Part shown: positions 47,730 through 58,077 of the stretch, in pieces
Layout: the number at the start of each line of letters is the position of its first letter
Position numbering within the stretch: position 1 is the stretch's first letter
Assembly: GCF_900461455.1 (NCBI RefSeq)
Contig: NZ_UGIA01000001.1
Coordinates: forward strand, 496,001 to 560,000
Reading direction: 5' to 3'
From: Helicobacter acinonychis
GTDB taxonomy: Bacteria; Campylobacterota; Campylobacteria; Campylobacterales; Helicobacteraceae
DNA length: 64,000 nucleotides
Notes under the pieces: generated by a model
Databases searched by the model: none
Seen by the model: only the letters and a program-made list of their open reading frames with translations
What the model was told of the DNA's origin: nothing
Made by a program: the position numbers and the translations under genes

Positions 47730-49484
47730 ATGCGAAGTCATTTTTGCACAGAAGTTAGTGAAAAAGATATTGATAAAATAGTCAAGGTTGCTGGGTGGTG
47801 TAACACTTATAGAGACCATGGGGGCGTGGTTTTTATTGATTTAAGGGATAAAAGCGGTTTAGTGCAATTAGTGTGTGATCCTAGCTCTAAAGCTTATGAA
47901 AAGGCTTTAGAAGTTAGGAGTGAATTTGTGCTAGTGGCTAAAGGAAAGGCGCGTTTGAGAGGGCCTGGGTTAGAAAACCCTAAACTAAAGACCGGAAAAA
48001 TTGAAATCGTTTTAGAAGAATTAGTCATTGAAAATAAAAGCGCTACCCCACCGATTGAAATCGGTAATAAAAATGTGAATGAAGATTTACGCTTGAAATA
48101 CCGCTATTTGGATTTACGCTCTTTGAATGCTTATGAAATCTTTAAATTGCGCAGTGAGGTGGCTCTTATCGCTCGGAACACTTTGGCTCAAAAAGGCTTT
48201 TTAGAGATTGAAACCCCTATTTTGTCTAAAACCACGCCTGAGGGGGCTAGGGATTATTTAGTGCCAAGTAGGGTGCATGAGGGCGAATTTTTTGCCCTTC
48301 CTCAAAGCCCGCAATTATTCAAACAGCTTTTAATGGTGGGGGGAATGGATAGGTATTTTCAAATCGCTCGTTGCTTTAGAGATGAAGATTTGAGAGCGGA
48401 CAGGCAGCCAGAATTCACGCAAATTGATGCGGAAATGAGTTTTTGCGATGAAAATGATGTGATGGGCGTGGTAGAAGATTTGTTGCGAGAGATTTTTAAG
48501 GCGATTGGGCATACTATCCCCACACCTTTTAAGCGCATGCCTTATAAGGAAGCGATGGAAAATTATGGGAGCGATAAGCCCGATTTACGCTTTGAATTGC
48601 CTTTAGTGGAAGTGGGGGATTGTTTTATGGACAGCTCAAATTCTATTTTTTCCAATATCGCAAAAGATTCCAAAAACAAACGCATCAAAGCTTTAAATGT
48701 CAAGGGGGCTGATGCAACTTTTAGCCGCAGTGTTTTAAAAGAATTAGAAGAATTTGTGCACCAGTTTGGGGCTCAAGGCTTGGCGTATTTGCAAATTAAA
48801 GAATATGAAATTAAAGGGCCTTTGGTTAAATTTTTAAGCGAAAAGGGGCTTAAGAATATTTTAGAAAGGACTAACGCGCAAGTAGGAGATATTGTCTTTT
48901 TTGGTGCAGGGGATAAAAAAATCGTGTTAGATTACATGGGGCGTTTGCGCTTAAAGGTGGCTGAAATGCTTGATTTGATTGATAAAAACGCCTGGAATTT
49001 TTTATGGGTAGTCAATTTTCCCATGTTTGAAAAAACAGAAAATGGCTATCACGCCGCACACCACCCCTTTACGATGCCTAAAAATATAGAATGCGAAGAT
49101 ATAGAAGAAATTGAAGCGTATGCGTATGATGTGGTGCTTAATGGTGTGGAGCTTGGTGGGGGGAGCATAAGGATTCATAAAGAAGAAATGCAAAAAAAAG
49201 TCTTTGAAAGGATCAATATCCATGAAGATGAAGCGCAAAAGAAATTTGGTTTTTTACTAGAAGCGCTAAAGTTTGGCGCTCCTCCTCATGGGGGCTTTGC
49301 GATAGGCTTTGATCGGCTGATCATGCTAATGACTCAATCTAATAGCATTAGGGATGTGATCGCTTTCCCTAAAACGCAAAAAGCTTCATGTTTATTGACT
49401 AATGCTCCTAGCCCTATTAGCGAAGAGCAACTAAGAGAATTACACATTCGCTTAAGAAAATTAAGTTTAAAGGATATGATTTGA
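47730..49484 (+). CDS. aspS: Aspartyl-tRNA synthetase (probably non-discriminating)
   Basis: A 584-residue class IIb synthetase with an N-terminal OB anticodon domain ([21 protein letters not shown]), motif 2 ([24 protein letters not shown]) and motif 3 ([13 protein letters not shown]). In Helicobacter AspRS also charges tRNA-Asn, and the GatCAB amidotransferase (gatB in this window) then converts Asp to Asn on the tRNA. No asparaginyl-tRNA synthetase was seen here, but the window is only part of the genome. It overlaps adk by 4 bases. Confidence 0.96.
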   Translation: MRSHFCTEVSEKDIDKIVKVAGWCNTYRDHGGVVFIDLRDKSGLVQLVCDPSSKAYEKALEVRSEFVLVAKGKARLRGPGLENPKLKTGKIEIVLEELVIENKSATPPIEIGNKNVNEDLRLKYRYLDLRSLNAYEIFKLRSEVALIARNTLAQKGFLEIETPILSKTTPEGARDYLVPSRVHEGEFFALPQSPQLFKQLLMVGGMDRYFQIARCFRDEDLRADRQPEFTQIDAEMSFCDENDVMGVVEDLLREIFKAIGHTIPTPFKRMPYKEAMENYGSDKPDLRFELPLVEVGDCFMDSSNSIFSNIAKDSKNKRIKALNVKGADATFSRSVLKELEEFVHQFGAQGLAYLQIKEYEIKGPLVKFLSEKGLKNILERTNAQVGDIVFFGAGDKKIVLDYMGRLRLKVAEMLDLIDKNAWNFLWVVNFPMFEKTENGYHAAHHPFTMPKNIECEDIEEIEAYAYDVVLNGVELGGGSIRIHKEEMQKKVFERINIHEDEAQKKFGFLLEALKFGAPPHGGFAIGFDRLIMLMTQSNSIRDVIAFPKTQKASCLLTNAPSPISEEQLRELHIRLRKLSLKDMI

Positions 49485-50056
49485 AACGACTATTTTTGAT
49501 TATTGGAGCTCCAGGGAGTGGTAAAACCACTGATGCGGAATTGATCGCTAAAAATAACAGTGCAACAATCGCTCATTTTTCAACTGGGGATTTATTAAGG
49601 GCTGAGAGTGCTAAAAAGACCGATCGAGGCTTATTGATTGAAAAATTCACTTCTCAAGGCGAATTAGTGCCTTTAGAAATTGTGGTAGAAACGATCCTTT
49701 CAGCGATTAAAAGCTCTGAAAAAGGGATCATTTTAATTGATGGCTATCCTAGAAGCGTGGAGCAAATGAATGCTTTAGACAAGGAATTGAACGCCCAAAA
49801 TGAAGTGGTTTTAAAAAGCGTGATTGAAGTAGAAGTGAGTGAAAAAACCGCTAAAGAAAGGGTTTTAGGGCGATCTAGAGGGGCTGATGATAATGAAATC
49901 GTGTTTCATAACCGCATGCATGTGTTTTTAGACCCCTTAATTGCAATCCAAAATTTTTATAAGGCTAAAAAAGTGTATAAAACTATCAATGGCGAAAGAA
50001 GCATTGAAGAAATCGTGCATGAAATGCAAGAATATATTTTGTCTTTTGGGAATTAA
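49481..50056 (+). CDS. adk: Adenylate kinase
   Basis: A 191-residue short-type adenylate kinase balancing ATP, ADP and AMP. The P-loop is GAPGSGKTT (9-17), with the AMP site STGDLLRAE and the segment [10 protein letters not shown]. The LID is short and has no zinc cysteines. The start is TTG at 49481, overlapping the aspS stop, with AAAGG 6 bases upstream. The glycosyltransferase gene begins directly after its stop. Confidence 0.95.
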   Translation: MKRLFLIIGAPGSGKTTDAELIAKNNSATIAHFSTGDLLRAESAKKTDRGLLIEKFTSQGELVPLEIVVETILSAIKSSEKGIILIDGYPRSVEQMNALDKELNAQNEVVLKSVIEVEVSEKTAKERVLGRSRGADDNEIVFHNRMHVFLDPLIAIQNFYKAKKVYKTINGERSIEEIVHEMQEYILSFGN

Positions 50057-51106
50057 ATGCGACTAGAGAAATTGGCTGTGATTTCTGTCTATATCATTTC
50101 TTTAAAAGAAAGTAAAAGGCGTTTAGACACTGAAAAATTAGTTTTAGGGTCTAATGAAAAATTTAAGGGGCGTTGTGTTTTTCAAATCTTTGAAGCCATT
50201 AGCCCTAAACACCAAGATTTTGAAAAACTCGTTCAAGAGCTTTATGACGCTCCAAGTTTATTGCAATCTGATTGGTTCCATTCAGACATTAGCGATGGTT
50301 TGACTTTGCCTGAATTAGGGTGCTATTTGAGTCATTACTTGTTATGGAAAGAGTGTGCCAGATTAAACCAACCAGTCATCATTTTAGAAGATGATGTAGC
50401 ACTAGAGTCTAACTTTATTCAAGCATTAGAAGATTGTTTGAAAAGCCCTTTTGATTTTGTGAGACTCTATGGTTGCTATTGGTATTATCACGATAGCAAC
50501 CTCAATGTTTTGCCTAAAGAGTTTGTCTTCGCTCCTTTTGATTATTCTTTAAAGAGTCGCTCTTTTTTAGGAAAATGCAAAGAAATCTTAAGTATTTCTA
50601 TTGACAAGTTTTCAAACCTTTCCACTTATAAATGCATCCATTTTGCTTTAGGTTTTCTTAAAAAAATGCAAAGAAGCCATTACGCAACGCATGAAAAAGA
50701 AGCGCTATTTTTAGAGCATTTTTACCTCACAAGCGTGTATGTGGCTTCCACGGCTGGCTATTACTTAACCCCTAAAGGCGCTAAAACTTTCACAGAGGCA
50801 GTAAATCGTTTTAAAATCATAGAGCCGGTGGATATATTTATGAATAATTCTTCTTATCACAATATGGCTAATCTGACCTATACACCTTGTGCCCTCTCCT
50901 TGAATGAGCACTCTTCCAACAGCACAATCCAAAAACCCAAAGACTGCAAAAAAAAAGAGCGTGAAGCCCACCTATTACCCACTCCGCCTAAAAAATCAAG
51001 TTTTAGGGGGCTTTTTTATTATACTTTGAACGCTAAAAAGCGTTTAAAAGCCTTTAATGAATACAGCAAACAATACGATCATTTAAAAACCCCTAAAGAG
51101 GTTTAA
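50057..51106 (+). CDS. Family 25 LPS glycosyltransferase (HP0619/JHP0563-like)
   Basis: A 349-residue GT25 protein. The N-terminal block VISVYIISLKESKRR, the conserved LGCYLSHYLLWKEC and the DxD-type VIILEDDVAL are visible, as is the segment TAGYYLTPKGAKTF. Homologues at this adk-ppa locus in H. pylori are galactosyltransferases shaping the LPS O-antigen; in strain J99 the locus, as I recall, holds two paralogues and one (JHP0563) makes type 1 Lewis chains. Only one copy is present here. An A9 run (50948-50956) encodes lysines near the C-terminus and could slip. The exact linkage cannot be read. Confidence 0.85.
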   Translation: MRLEKLAVISVYIISLKESKRRLDTEKLVLGSNEKFKGRCVFQIFEAISPKHQDFEKLVQELYDAPSLLQSDWFHSDISDGLTLPELGCYLSHYLLWKECARLNQPVIILEDDVALESNFIQALEDCLKSPFDFVRLYGCYWYYHDSNLNVLPKEFVFAPFDYSLKSRSFLGKCKEILSISIDKFSNLSTYKCIHFALGFLKKMQRSHYATHEKEALFLEHFYLTSVYVASTAGYYLTPKGAKTFTEAVNRFKIIEPVDIFMNNSSYHNMANLTYTPCALSLNEHSSNSTIQKPKDCKKKEREAHLLPTPPKKSSFRGLFYYTLNAKKRLKAFNEYSKQYDHLKTPKEV

Positions 51107-51160
51107 AAAGAATGGGCTTTATGCTAGAATAAGTCTTTTTATCAATTCAAGGAGATTGCA

Positions 51161-51682
51161 ATGAATTTAGACAAACTAGAAACAAGCCATGACGCTAACG
51201 CTTTGTGCGTGGTGGTTGAAATATCCAAGCATTCTAATATCAAGTATGAATTGGATAAAGAAAGTGGGGCTTTAATGGTGGATAGGGTGCTTTATGGAGC
51301 ACAAAATTACCCTGCAAATTATGGCTTTGTGCCTAACACTTTGGGGGCTGATGGTGACCCTGTGGATGTGCTTGTTTTAAGCGATATGGCTTTTCAAGCC
51401 GGAAGCGTGGTGAAGGTGCGCTTGATTGGGGTTTTAAACATGGAAGATGAAAGCGGAATGGATGAAAAACTACTCGCTCTACCGGTAGATAAGGTCGATC
51501 CCACGCATTCTTATGTCAAAGATGTTAATGATTTATCCAAACACACTTTAGACAAAATCAAACATTTTTTTGAAACTTACAAGGATCTAGAGCCTAATAA
51601 ATGGGTGAAAGTCAAGGGGTTTGAAAACAAAGAGAGTGCGATTAAAGTTTTAGAAAAAGCCATAAAAGCTTATCAAGCCTAA
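51161..51682 (+). CDS. ppa: Inorganic pyrophosphatase
   Basis: A 173-residue soluble family I pyrophosphatase that pulls biosynthetic reactions forward by hydrolysing PPi. The active-site signature is GADGDPVDVLVLSD, with IKYELDKESGALMVDRVLY and the YPANYGFVPNT segment. It is preceded by AAGGAGA and a TAGAAT-type box. A terminator hairpin follows. Confidence 0.96.
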   Translation: MNLDKLETSHDANALCVVVEISKHSNIKYELDKESGALMVDRVLYGAQNYPANYGFVPNTLGADGDPVDVLVLSDMAFQAGSVVKVRLIGVLNMEDESGMDEKLLALPVDKVDPTHSYVKDVNDLSKHTLDKIKHFFETYKDLEPNKWVKVKGFENKESAIKVLEKAIKAYQA

Positions 51683-51689
51683 AGATTTT

Positions 51690-51728
51690 AAAGGGTTTGG
51701 CTTAAAATGAAGTCGTAAAGCCCTTTTT
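51690..51728 (+). terminator. Terminator of ppa
   Basis: AAAGGG...CCCTTTTT inverted repeat just past the ppa stop, with additional internal pairing (GGTTT / AAAG region) and a final T run. Confidence 0.55.
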
Positions 51729-51779
51729 AACGCTTGAAATAAACTAGCGAGAGGGGATAATAAAAATGTTTCCTAGATT

Positions 51780-53072
51780 ATGCTTGAATTTTTCAACTTT
51801 TATGCGGGTTGTTTTAGTGTATGTTCTAAACAACAGCAAGCGTTAATAATAGCAAGTGATTTTCTAAAGATTGGTCTATCAATCGTGTTTGTGATGGCAG
51901 TTTTAGTGAGTTTTTTGTTGCTATTTTGGATTAAAAGAAGCCCTAAAGTTCCTAAACATGAGCAAAACCCTATTGTAATACAAAAAATTTACCCCATCCA
52001 TAGCGAACAAATACTAGTCTTTTTTGCTATTTGTGTGGTCGCTTTTAGCATGAAATCTTATGAAAATTATCATGGTGTGGTATTTTTATGCATTACTATA
52101 TTTCTTTTTATCTTATTTATGTTGCACAATGTGAGTTATCTTAACCCCATATGGTTTTTTCTTTCTTATCGTGTTTATAGAATTGAGAGTTTAGGCACTA
52201 ATTATATTTTTATCATGAAAAATGTTAGAAAATGGTTTAAATGCGCTTGTGAAACAAAAAGGCAAATAAAAGCCTATGACATGGGCATTAAAAACTTTGA
52301 GGGATCAAAAAAAAAGAAAACTATTTTTATGGGGGTTGATTTGAGCGCTATAAGGCTATAAGAAAGATTCCATTTAAGGGGAATGAAGACTCCCATCTTA
52401 GAGAAGAGTATGATGAATGGTTTTTTATTAAGGGTAGCGATTTATCTTTTTTCAAACGCATTGGAGAATGCTTAAAGCCATGCGATTGCACTAAACCTCA
52501 TTTTAAAGATTTAAGTTTTTTTGCTTTTGTTTATGATGATTTTATGATCAGTATCCAAAAAATAACCCCCCAAACATGTGATTGAAAAGCGTTGGTTTGC
52601 TTGGCTTGATTTTAGTGGTGAGGAAGTCCAATATGAATGCAAACTTCGTGAAAAAATATTGAGCTAGGGAGCCGTATTGATGCGATTATCAATTTAAAAG
52701 AAAAAACAATTTATTTTAAAAAATTTGAGATTTTGAGTGCTTTAGATGAAGTATTTATAGAGTTTTATTGCTAAAATTCACAAAACTTTAGATCGTGAAA
52801 TTGAAATAAAGATAAATTATGCGGATATTAAGCCAGTCAATCTTAAAAAAATCAACTTGATGTTAAAAGAAAGAAAACAGCAATTCAAGTAGGCTAGATA
52901 CTTTTTTAATTCTTATGATAAAAATAAATTTAAAAATTACGCCAAAGATTTTGAAAGCCCCCTATATACCGATAACGCTTTTAAAATGATTCAAAAAAAT
53001 AAAGATGTTACAGAATTATTAAAACTCCTTAATGAAGATTACTACTTAACTTATATCACTCAAAAAGCGTAA
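51780..53072 (+). pseudogene. Degraded membrane-protein gene with five inactivating lesions
   Basis: Reading across frames restores one protein of about 430 residues: an N-terminal part with three or four membrane helices (to about residue 125), then a long soluble region. The lesions are as follows. An 8-bp tandem duplication GCTATAAG (52347-52362) ends the first frame after DLSAIRL. A C run of 6 (52566-52571) looks like an inserted C. An A run of 6 (52651-52656) looks like a lost A. An extra T lies in 52763-52766. There is an in-frame TAG at 52890-52892. Between lesions the frames read through cleanly (IRKIPFKGNEDSHLREEYDE; HVIEKRWFAWLDFSGEEVQ; LGSRIDAIINLKEK; KIHKTLDREIEIKINYADI). I do not recognise the family. 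Confidence 0.85.
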
Positions 53073-53164
53073 GAGTCATTCTAGCATTGTTATTAATTAA
53101 AAAAAGCATTCTTAATCTAAAAATGCTACAATGCTTGTTTTTAAAATGAAAGGGTAATTTAACA

Positions 53165-54247
53165 ATGGACTTTTTAGAAAAAGTATTAGACAATCAAATC
53201 ACTGAAAGTAAAGAGTTGGTGAAGCTTTATGATTACGATTTATACACGCTAGGGGAAGCGGCGGATCATATGCGTCAAAACATGCACCAAAAAATCGTGT
53301 ATTTTAATGTCAATAGGCATTTAAACCCTAGCAATATTTGCACGGACGCTTGCAAATTTTGCGCTTTTTCAGCCCACAGAAAGAACCCTAACCCCTATGA
53401 AATGAGTTTAGAAGAAATCCTAGAAAAAGTTAAAAACTCCTACAACAAGGGGATTAAAGAAGTCCATATCGTGAGCGCTCATAACCCTAATTATTCTTAT
53501 GAATGGTATTTAAAGGTGTTTGAAACCATTAAACAAGAAATGCCTAACTTGCACTTAAAAGCCATGACCGCTGCAGAAGTGCATTTTTTAAGCGCCAAAT
53601 TCAACAAACCTTTTGAGTTGGTGTTAGAAGACATGCTAAAAGCCGGGGTGGATTCCATGCCAGGTGGGGGAGCAGAGATTTTTGATGAAGAGATTAGGCG
53701 TAAAATTTGTAATGGTAAGGTGGGATCTTCTCGGTGGTTAGAAATCCATGCTTATTGGCATAAATTAGGCAAAATGAGTAACGCTACCATGCTTTTTGGG
53801 CATATTGAAGATAAAATCCATCGCATCGATCACATGTTAAGAATCAAAAAAATTCAAAGCCCTAAAAATAAAGTGGAAAATAAAGAAGGGGGTTTTAATG
53901 CGTTTATCCCCTTATTGTATCAAAAAGAAAACAATTATTTAAAAATAGAAAAATCCCCTAGTGCAATAGAAATCTTAAAAACCATCGCCATATCTCGCAT
54001 TCTTTTAAATAATATCCCCCACATTAAAGCTTATTGGGCGACTTTAGGCTTGAATTTGGCTTTAGTGGCTCAAGAATTTGGCGCTAACGATTTAGACGGC
54101 ACGATAGAAATAGAGAGCATCCAAAGTGCAGCAGGCGCTAAAAGCCGGCATGGTTTAGACAAAGAAGATTTGATTTTTAAAATCAAAGATGCCGGATTTG
54201 TTGCGGCAGAAAGGGATAGTTTGTATAATTTGATACAAAAATTTTAA
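53165..54247 (+). CDS. mqnE: Aminofutalosine synthase (radical SAM), menaquinone pathway
   Basis: A 360-residue radical SAM enzyme with the cluster motif C59-x3-C63-x2-C66 (CTDACKFCAF) and conserved blocks GIKEVHIVSAHNPNYSYEWYL and MPGGGAEIFDEEIR. It joins 3-((1-carboxyvinyl)oxy)benzoate and SAM-derived adenosyl to make aminofutalosine in the futalosine route. Helicobacter lacks the classical men genes, so this pathway is essential and specific. mqnC lies 2.7 kb downstream on the same strand, with bamA between. A TACAAT box precedes it. Confidence 0.93.
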   Translation: MDFLEKVLDNQITESKELVKLYDYDLYTLGEAADHMRQNMHQKIVYFNVNRHLNPSNICTDACKFCAFSAHRKNPNPYEMSLEEILEKVKNSYNKGIKEVHIVSAHNPNYSYEWYLKVFETIKQEMPNLHLKAMTAAEVHFLSAKFNKPFELVLEDMLKAGVDSMPGGGAEIFDEEIRRKICNGKVGSSRWLEIHAYWHKLGKMSNATMLFGHIEDKIHRIDHMLRIKKIQSPKNKVENKEGGFNAFIPLLYQKENNYLKIEKSPSAIEILKTIAISRILLNNIPHIKAYWATLGLNLALVAQEFGANDLDGTIEIESIQSAAGAKSRHGLDKEDLIFKIKDAGFVAAERDSLYNLIQKF

Positions 54248-54268
54248 GGATTTTTAGTATTTTTAAGA

Positions 54269-57013
54269 TTGAGTGGTTATAATAACGCAACTAAAACACT
54301 CAAGCTAAAACCAATCAAGGAAATCGATATTAAAAGAATTATTCTCACTTCTCTTGTTTTTGTTTATTTTAATACTAGCGTTGAAGCTTTAGAAAACAAC
54401 GGCTCTAAACCAAACGATGTGGCTTCTCAAAAAGAAACCGAAGCTCCAAAAAACGAAACGACAAACGAGACGCCTAAAGAAATAAAGGTCAAGTCCGTTT
54501 CTTATGTGGGGCTTTCCTACATGTCTGACATGCTCGCCAATGAGATTGTCAAGATTCGCGTGGGCGATATTGTGGATTCTAAAAAGATAGACACCGCTGT
54601 TTTGGCTTTGTTTAATCAAGGGTATTTTAAAGATGTTTATGCCACTTTTGAAAACGGCATGCTGGAGTTCCATTTTGATGAAAAAGCCAGAATTGCTGGG
54701 GTGGAAATCAAGGGTTATGGGAGCGAAAAAGAAAAAGACAGCTTAAAAACCCAAATGGGGATCAAAAAAGGCGATACCTTTGATGAGCAAAAATTAGAGC
54801 ATGCTAAAACGGCTTTAAAAACCGCTTTAGAAGCGGAGGGCTATTATGGGAGCGTGGTGGAAGTGCGTACCGAAAAGGTCAATGAGGGGGCGTTATTAAT
54901 CGTGTTTGATGTGAATAGGGGAGGCAATATCCATATCAAACAATCCATTTATGAGGGGAGCACGAAGTTAAAACGCCGTGTGATTGAGTCTTTGAGCGCG
55001 AACAAGCAGCGAGATTTTATGGGCTGGATGTGGGGCTTGAATGACGGAAAATTACGTCTAGATCAGCTAGAATACGACTCCATGCGTATCCAAGATGTGT
55101 ATATGCGCAGAGGTTTCTTGGACGCTAACATTTCTTCGCCTTTTTTGAAAACGGATTTTTCTACTCGTAACGCCACGCTCCATTATAAAGTCAAAGAAGG
55201 GATCCAATACAAGGTTTCTGATATTTTGATAGAGATTGACAAACCGGTAATCCCTTTAAAAACATTAGAAAAAGCGCTTAAAGTGAAGAGAAAGGATGTC
55301 TTCAATATTGAGCTTTTAAGAGCGGATGCACAAATTCTAAAAACTGAAATCGCTAATAAGGGTTATGCATTTGCGGTGGTGAAACCAGACCTAGATAAGA
55401 ACGAAAAGAATGGGCTTGTGAAAGTCATTTATCACATTGAAGTGGGTGACTTGGTGTATATCAATGATGTTATCATTTCAGGGAATCAGCGCACGAGCGA
55501 TAGGATTATTAGAAGGGAGTTATTATTAGGACCCAAAGACAAATATAGCTTGACTAAATTAAGGAATTCTGAAAATTCTTTAAGGCGTTTAGGGTTTTTC
55601 TCTAAAGTCAAAATTGAAGAAAAAAGGGTCAATAGCTCGCTGATGGACTTGTTGGTGAGCGTAGAAGAAGGGCGCACTGGACAATTGCAATTCGGGTTAG
55701 GCTATGGCTCTTTTGGAGGACTTATGCTTAATGGGAGCGTGAGTGAAAGAAACCTTTTTGGGACAGGCCAAAGCGTGAGCTTGTATGCTAACATTGCCAC
55801 AGGGGGGCGCAGAATTCCTGGTTCGCCAAGAGGGTTAGGGCGCATGTTTTCTGGGAATTTGAGTTTGACCAACCCAAGGCTTTTTGACAGCTGGTATAGC
55901 TCTACGATCAACCTTTATGCAGATTACATGGTGGGCTATCAATACACCCAGCAAGGTGGGGGCTTTGGGGTGAATTTTGGGCGCATGTTGGGTAACAGGA
56001 CTCATGTGAGTTTGGGCTATAACTTGAATGTGACCAAACTCCTTGGTTTCAGAAGTCCTTTGTATAACCGCTACTATTCTTCCACTAAACAAGTGATTAT
56101 CCCTTCTCAGCCTATCTGTGTGTCTGGTTTGGGCTTGTTGTTAGGGCTCCATCAAGTGCAAAGCTGTTCTACACCCGGATCCGTTAAGGTAGGGGAAACG
56201 CCACCGGTTACCGGTATTTGGGATAGGGATTACCACACGCCTATCACTAGCTCTTTCACACTTGATTTGAGCTATGACAACACCGATGATTATTATTTCC
56301 CTAGAAATGGGATCATTTTCAATTCCTATGTAACAATGGCAGGCTTACCAGGTCCTGGCACTCTCAATTCTTGGAATGGGTTAGGCGGGAATGTCCGTAA
56401 CACTAAAGTTTATGGTAAATTTGCAGCTTATCATAGCTTGCAAAAATATTTATTAGTGGATTTGATCGCTCGCTTTAAAACGCAAGGAGGTTATATCTTT
56501 AGGTATAACACCAATGATTACTTGCCTCTAAACTCCACTTTCTACATGGGGGGCGTGACTACGGTGAGAGGCTTTAGGAACGGCTCAATCACGCCTAAAG
56601 ATGAATTTGGCTTGTGGCTTGGAGGCGATGGGATTTTTACCGCTTCTACTGAATTGAGCTATGGCGTGTTGAAAGCGGCTAAAATGCGTTTAGCGTGGTT
56701 TTTTGACTTTGGTTTCTTAACCTTTAAAACCCCAAATAGAGGGAATTTCTTCTATAACGCTCCCACGACTACGGCGGATTTTAAAGATTATGGCGTTGTT
56801 GGGGCTGGGTTTGAAAGGGCGACTTGGAGGGCTTCTACGGGCTTACAGATTGAATGGATTTCGCCTATGGGACCTTTAGTGCTCATCTTCCCTCTAGCGT
56901 TCTTTAACCAGTGGGGCGATGGTAATGGCAAAAAATGTAAAGGGCTGTGTTTTAACCCCAACATGGACGATTACACGCAACGCTTTGAATTTTCTATGGG
57001 AACAAGGTTTTAA
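54269..57013 (+). CDS. bamA: Outer membrane protein assembly factor BamA
   Basis: A 914-residue Omp85 protein. Five POTRA repeats (about 75-430, each with a GxxY-type strand) precede a C-terminal 16-strand barrel with the lid-loop motif [13 protein letters not shown] and a terminal SMGTRF ending in Phe. It folds outer membrane proteins such as the Hop/Hof proteins in this window. The start is uncertain: the TTG at 54269 gives a 40-residue N-terminus before the end of the hydrophobic signal, and a TATAAT sits at 54278-54283 inside it. AAGGA lies 7 bases before an ATT codon near 54329. Confidence 0.94.
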   Translation: MSGYNNATKTLKLKPIKEIDIKRIILTSLVFVYFNTSVEALENNGSKPNDVASQKETEAPKNETTNETPKEIKVKSVSYVGLSYMSDMLANEIVKIRVGDIVDSKKIDTAVLALFNQGYFKDVYATFENGMLEFHFDEKARIAGVEIKGYGSEKEKDSLKTQMGIKKGDTFDEQKLEHAKTALKTALEAEGYYGSVVEVRTEKVNEGALLIVFDVNRGGNIHIKQSIYEGSTKLKRRVIESLSANKQRDFMGWMWGLNDGKLRLDQLEYDSMRIQDVYMRRGFLDANISSPFLKTDFSTRNATLHYKVKEGIQYKVSDILIEIDKPVIPLKTLEKALKVKRKDVFNIELLRADAQILKTEIANKGYAFAVVKPDLDKNEKNGLVKVIYHIEVGDLVYINDVIISGNQRTSDRIIRRELLLGPKDKYSLTKLRNSENSLRRLGFFSKVKIEEKRVNSSLMDLLVSVEEGRTGQLQFGLGYGSFGGLMLNGSVSERNLFGTGQSVSLYANIATGGRRIPGSPRGLGRMFSGNLSLTNPRLFDSWYSSTINLYADYMVGYQYTQQGGGFGVNFGRMLGNRTHVSLGYNLNVTKLLGFRSPLYNRYYSSTKQVIIPSQPICVSGLGLLLGLHQVQSCSTPGSVKVGETPPVTGIWDRDYHTPITSSFTLDLSYDNTDDYYFPRNGIIFNSYVTMAGLPGPGTLNSWNGLGGNVRNTKVYGKFAAYHSLQKYLLVDLIARFKTQGGYIFRYNTNDYLPLNSTFYMGGVTTVRGFRNGSITPKDEFGLWLGGDGIFTASTELSYGVLKAAKMRLAWFFDFGFLTFKTPNRGNFFYNAPTTTADFKDYGVVGAGFERATWRASTGLQIEWISPMGPLVLIFPLAFFNQWGDGNGKKCKGLCFNPNMDDYTQRFEFSMGTRF

Positions 57014-57014
57014 A

Positions 57015-58076
57015 ATGCGTATCAACAGAGAAGAAATGTTAGATTTAATGAAAAACGCACCCTTGAAAGAATTAGGGCAAAGGGCTTTAAGAGTGAAACA
57101 ACGCTTGCACCCTGAAAACTTGACGACTTTTATTGTGGATAGGAATATCAATTACACTAATATTTGTTTTGTGGATTGCAAGTTTTGCGCTTTCAAGCGC
57201 ACCCTAAAAGAAAAAGACGCTTATGTGTTGAGCTATGAAGAAATTGATCAAAAAATTGAAGAATTATTAGCCATTGGTGGCACGCAGATCCTCTTTCAAG
57301 GGGGGGTGCACCCGCAGCTTAAAATAGACTATTATGAAAATTTAGTGAGCCATATCGCCCAAAAATTCCCCACTATCACTATCCATGGTTTTAGTGCGGT
57401 TGAAATTGATTACATTTCTAAAATCTCTAAATTGTCCTTGAAAGAAGTTTTAGAAAGGTTGAAAAACGCCGGTTTAAGCTCTATTCCAGGGGCGGGTGCA
57501 GAAATATTAAGCGACAGGGTGCGCGATGTGATCGCTCCTAAAAAATTGAGTAGCGACAGGTGGATTGAAGTACATAAGACTGCACATCTTTGTGGGATCA
57601 AAAGCACAGCTACCATGATGTTTGGGAGCGTGGATAATGAAGAAGATGTAATGGAGCATCTACAAAGGGTGCGCGATTTGCAAGATGAAACCGGTGGCTT
57701 TAGGGCTTTTATTTTATGGAGCTTTCAGCCTAATAACACCCCCTTAAAAGAAGAAATCCCTAGCATTAAAAAAGCGAGTTCCAATCGGTATTTGCGCTAT
57801 TTGGCATGCAGTAGGATTTTTTTAGATAACATTCAAAACATACAAAGCTCATGGGTGACTCAAGGATCTATGATAGGGCAGTTAGCTTTATTGTTTGGAG
57901 CGAATGATTTAGGGAGCGTGATGATGGAAGAAAATGTAGTGAAAGCGGCTGGGACGAGTTTTTGCATGAATGAAGCAGAAATGATAGGGCTCATTGAAGA
58001 CATTGGGAGCGTGGCGGTTAAACGAAACACCGCTTATGAAATCTTAAAACGATACTCTGTTACAACAAAGGCATGA
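57015..58076 (+). CDS. mqnC: Cyclic dehypoxanthinyl futalosine synthase (radical SAM)
   Basis: A 353-residue radical SAM enzyme with cluster motif C51-x3-C55-x2-C58 (CFVDCKFCAF), then GGTQILFQGGVHPQL and the IPGAGAEILSDRVR block. It cyclises dehypoxanthine futalosine in menaquinone synthesis. The open frame runs further upstream inside bamA, but the ATG at 57015, 2 bases past the bamA stop with AAGG 7 bases upstream, is the clear start. It works after MqnE, encoded upstream of bamA. Confidence 0.94.
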   Translation: MRINREEMLDLMKNAPLKELGQRALRVKQRLHPENLTTFIVDRNINYTNICFVDCKFCAFKRTLKEKDAYVLSYEEIDQKIEELLAIGGTQILFQGGVHPQLKIDYYENLVSHIAQKFPTITIHGFSAVEIDYISKISKLSLKEVLERLKNAGLSSIPGAGAEILSDRVRDVIAPKKLSSDRWIEVHKTAHLCGIKSTATMMFGSVDNEEDVMEHLQRVRDLQDETGGFRAFILWSFQPNNTPLKEEIPSIKKASSNRYLRYLACSRIFLDNIQNIQSSWVTQGSMIGQLALLFGANDLGSVMMEENVVKAAGTSFCMNEAEMIGLIEDIGSVAVKRNTAYEILKRYSVTTKA

Positions 58077-58077
58077 G

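Noticed and set aside
53072-53164. TAGCATT/AATGCTA inverted repeat before mqnE as an element end
   Set aside because: The arms are short and widely spaced in AT-rich DNA, and the right arm merges with the mqnE TACAAT box; it is not distinguishable from chance.
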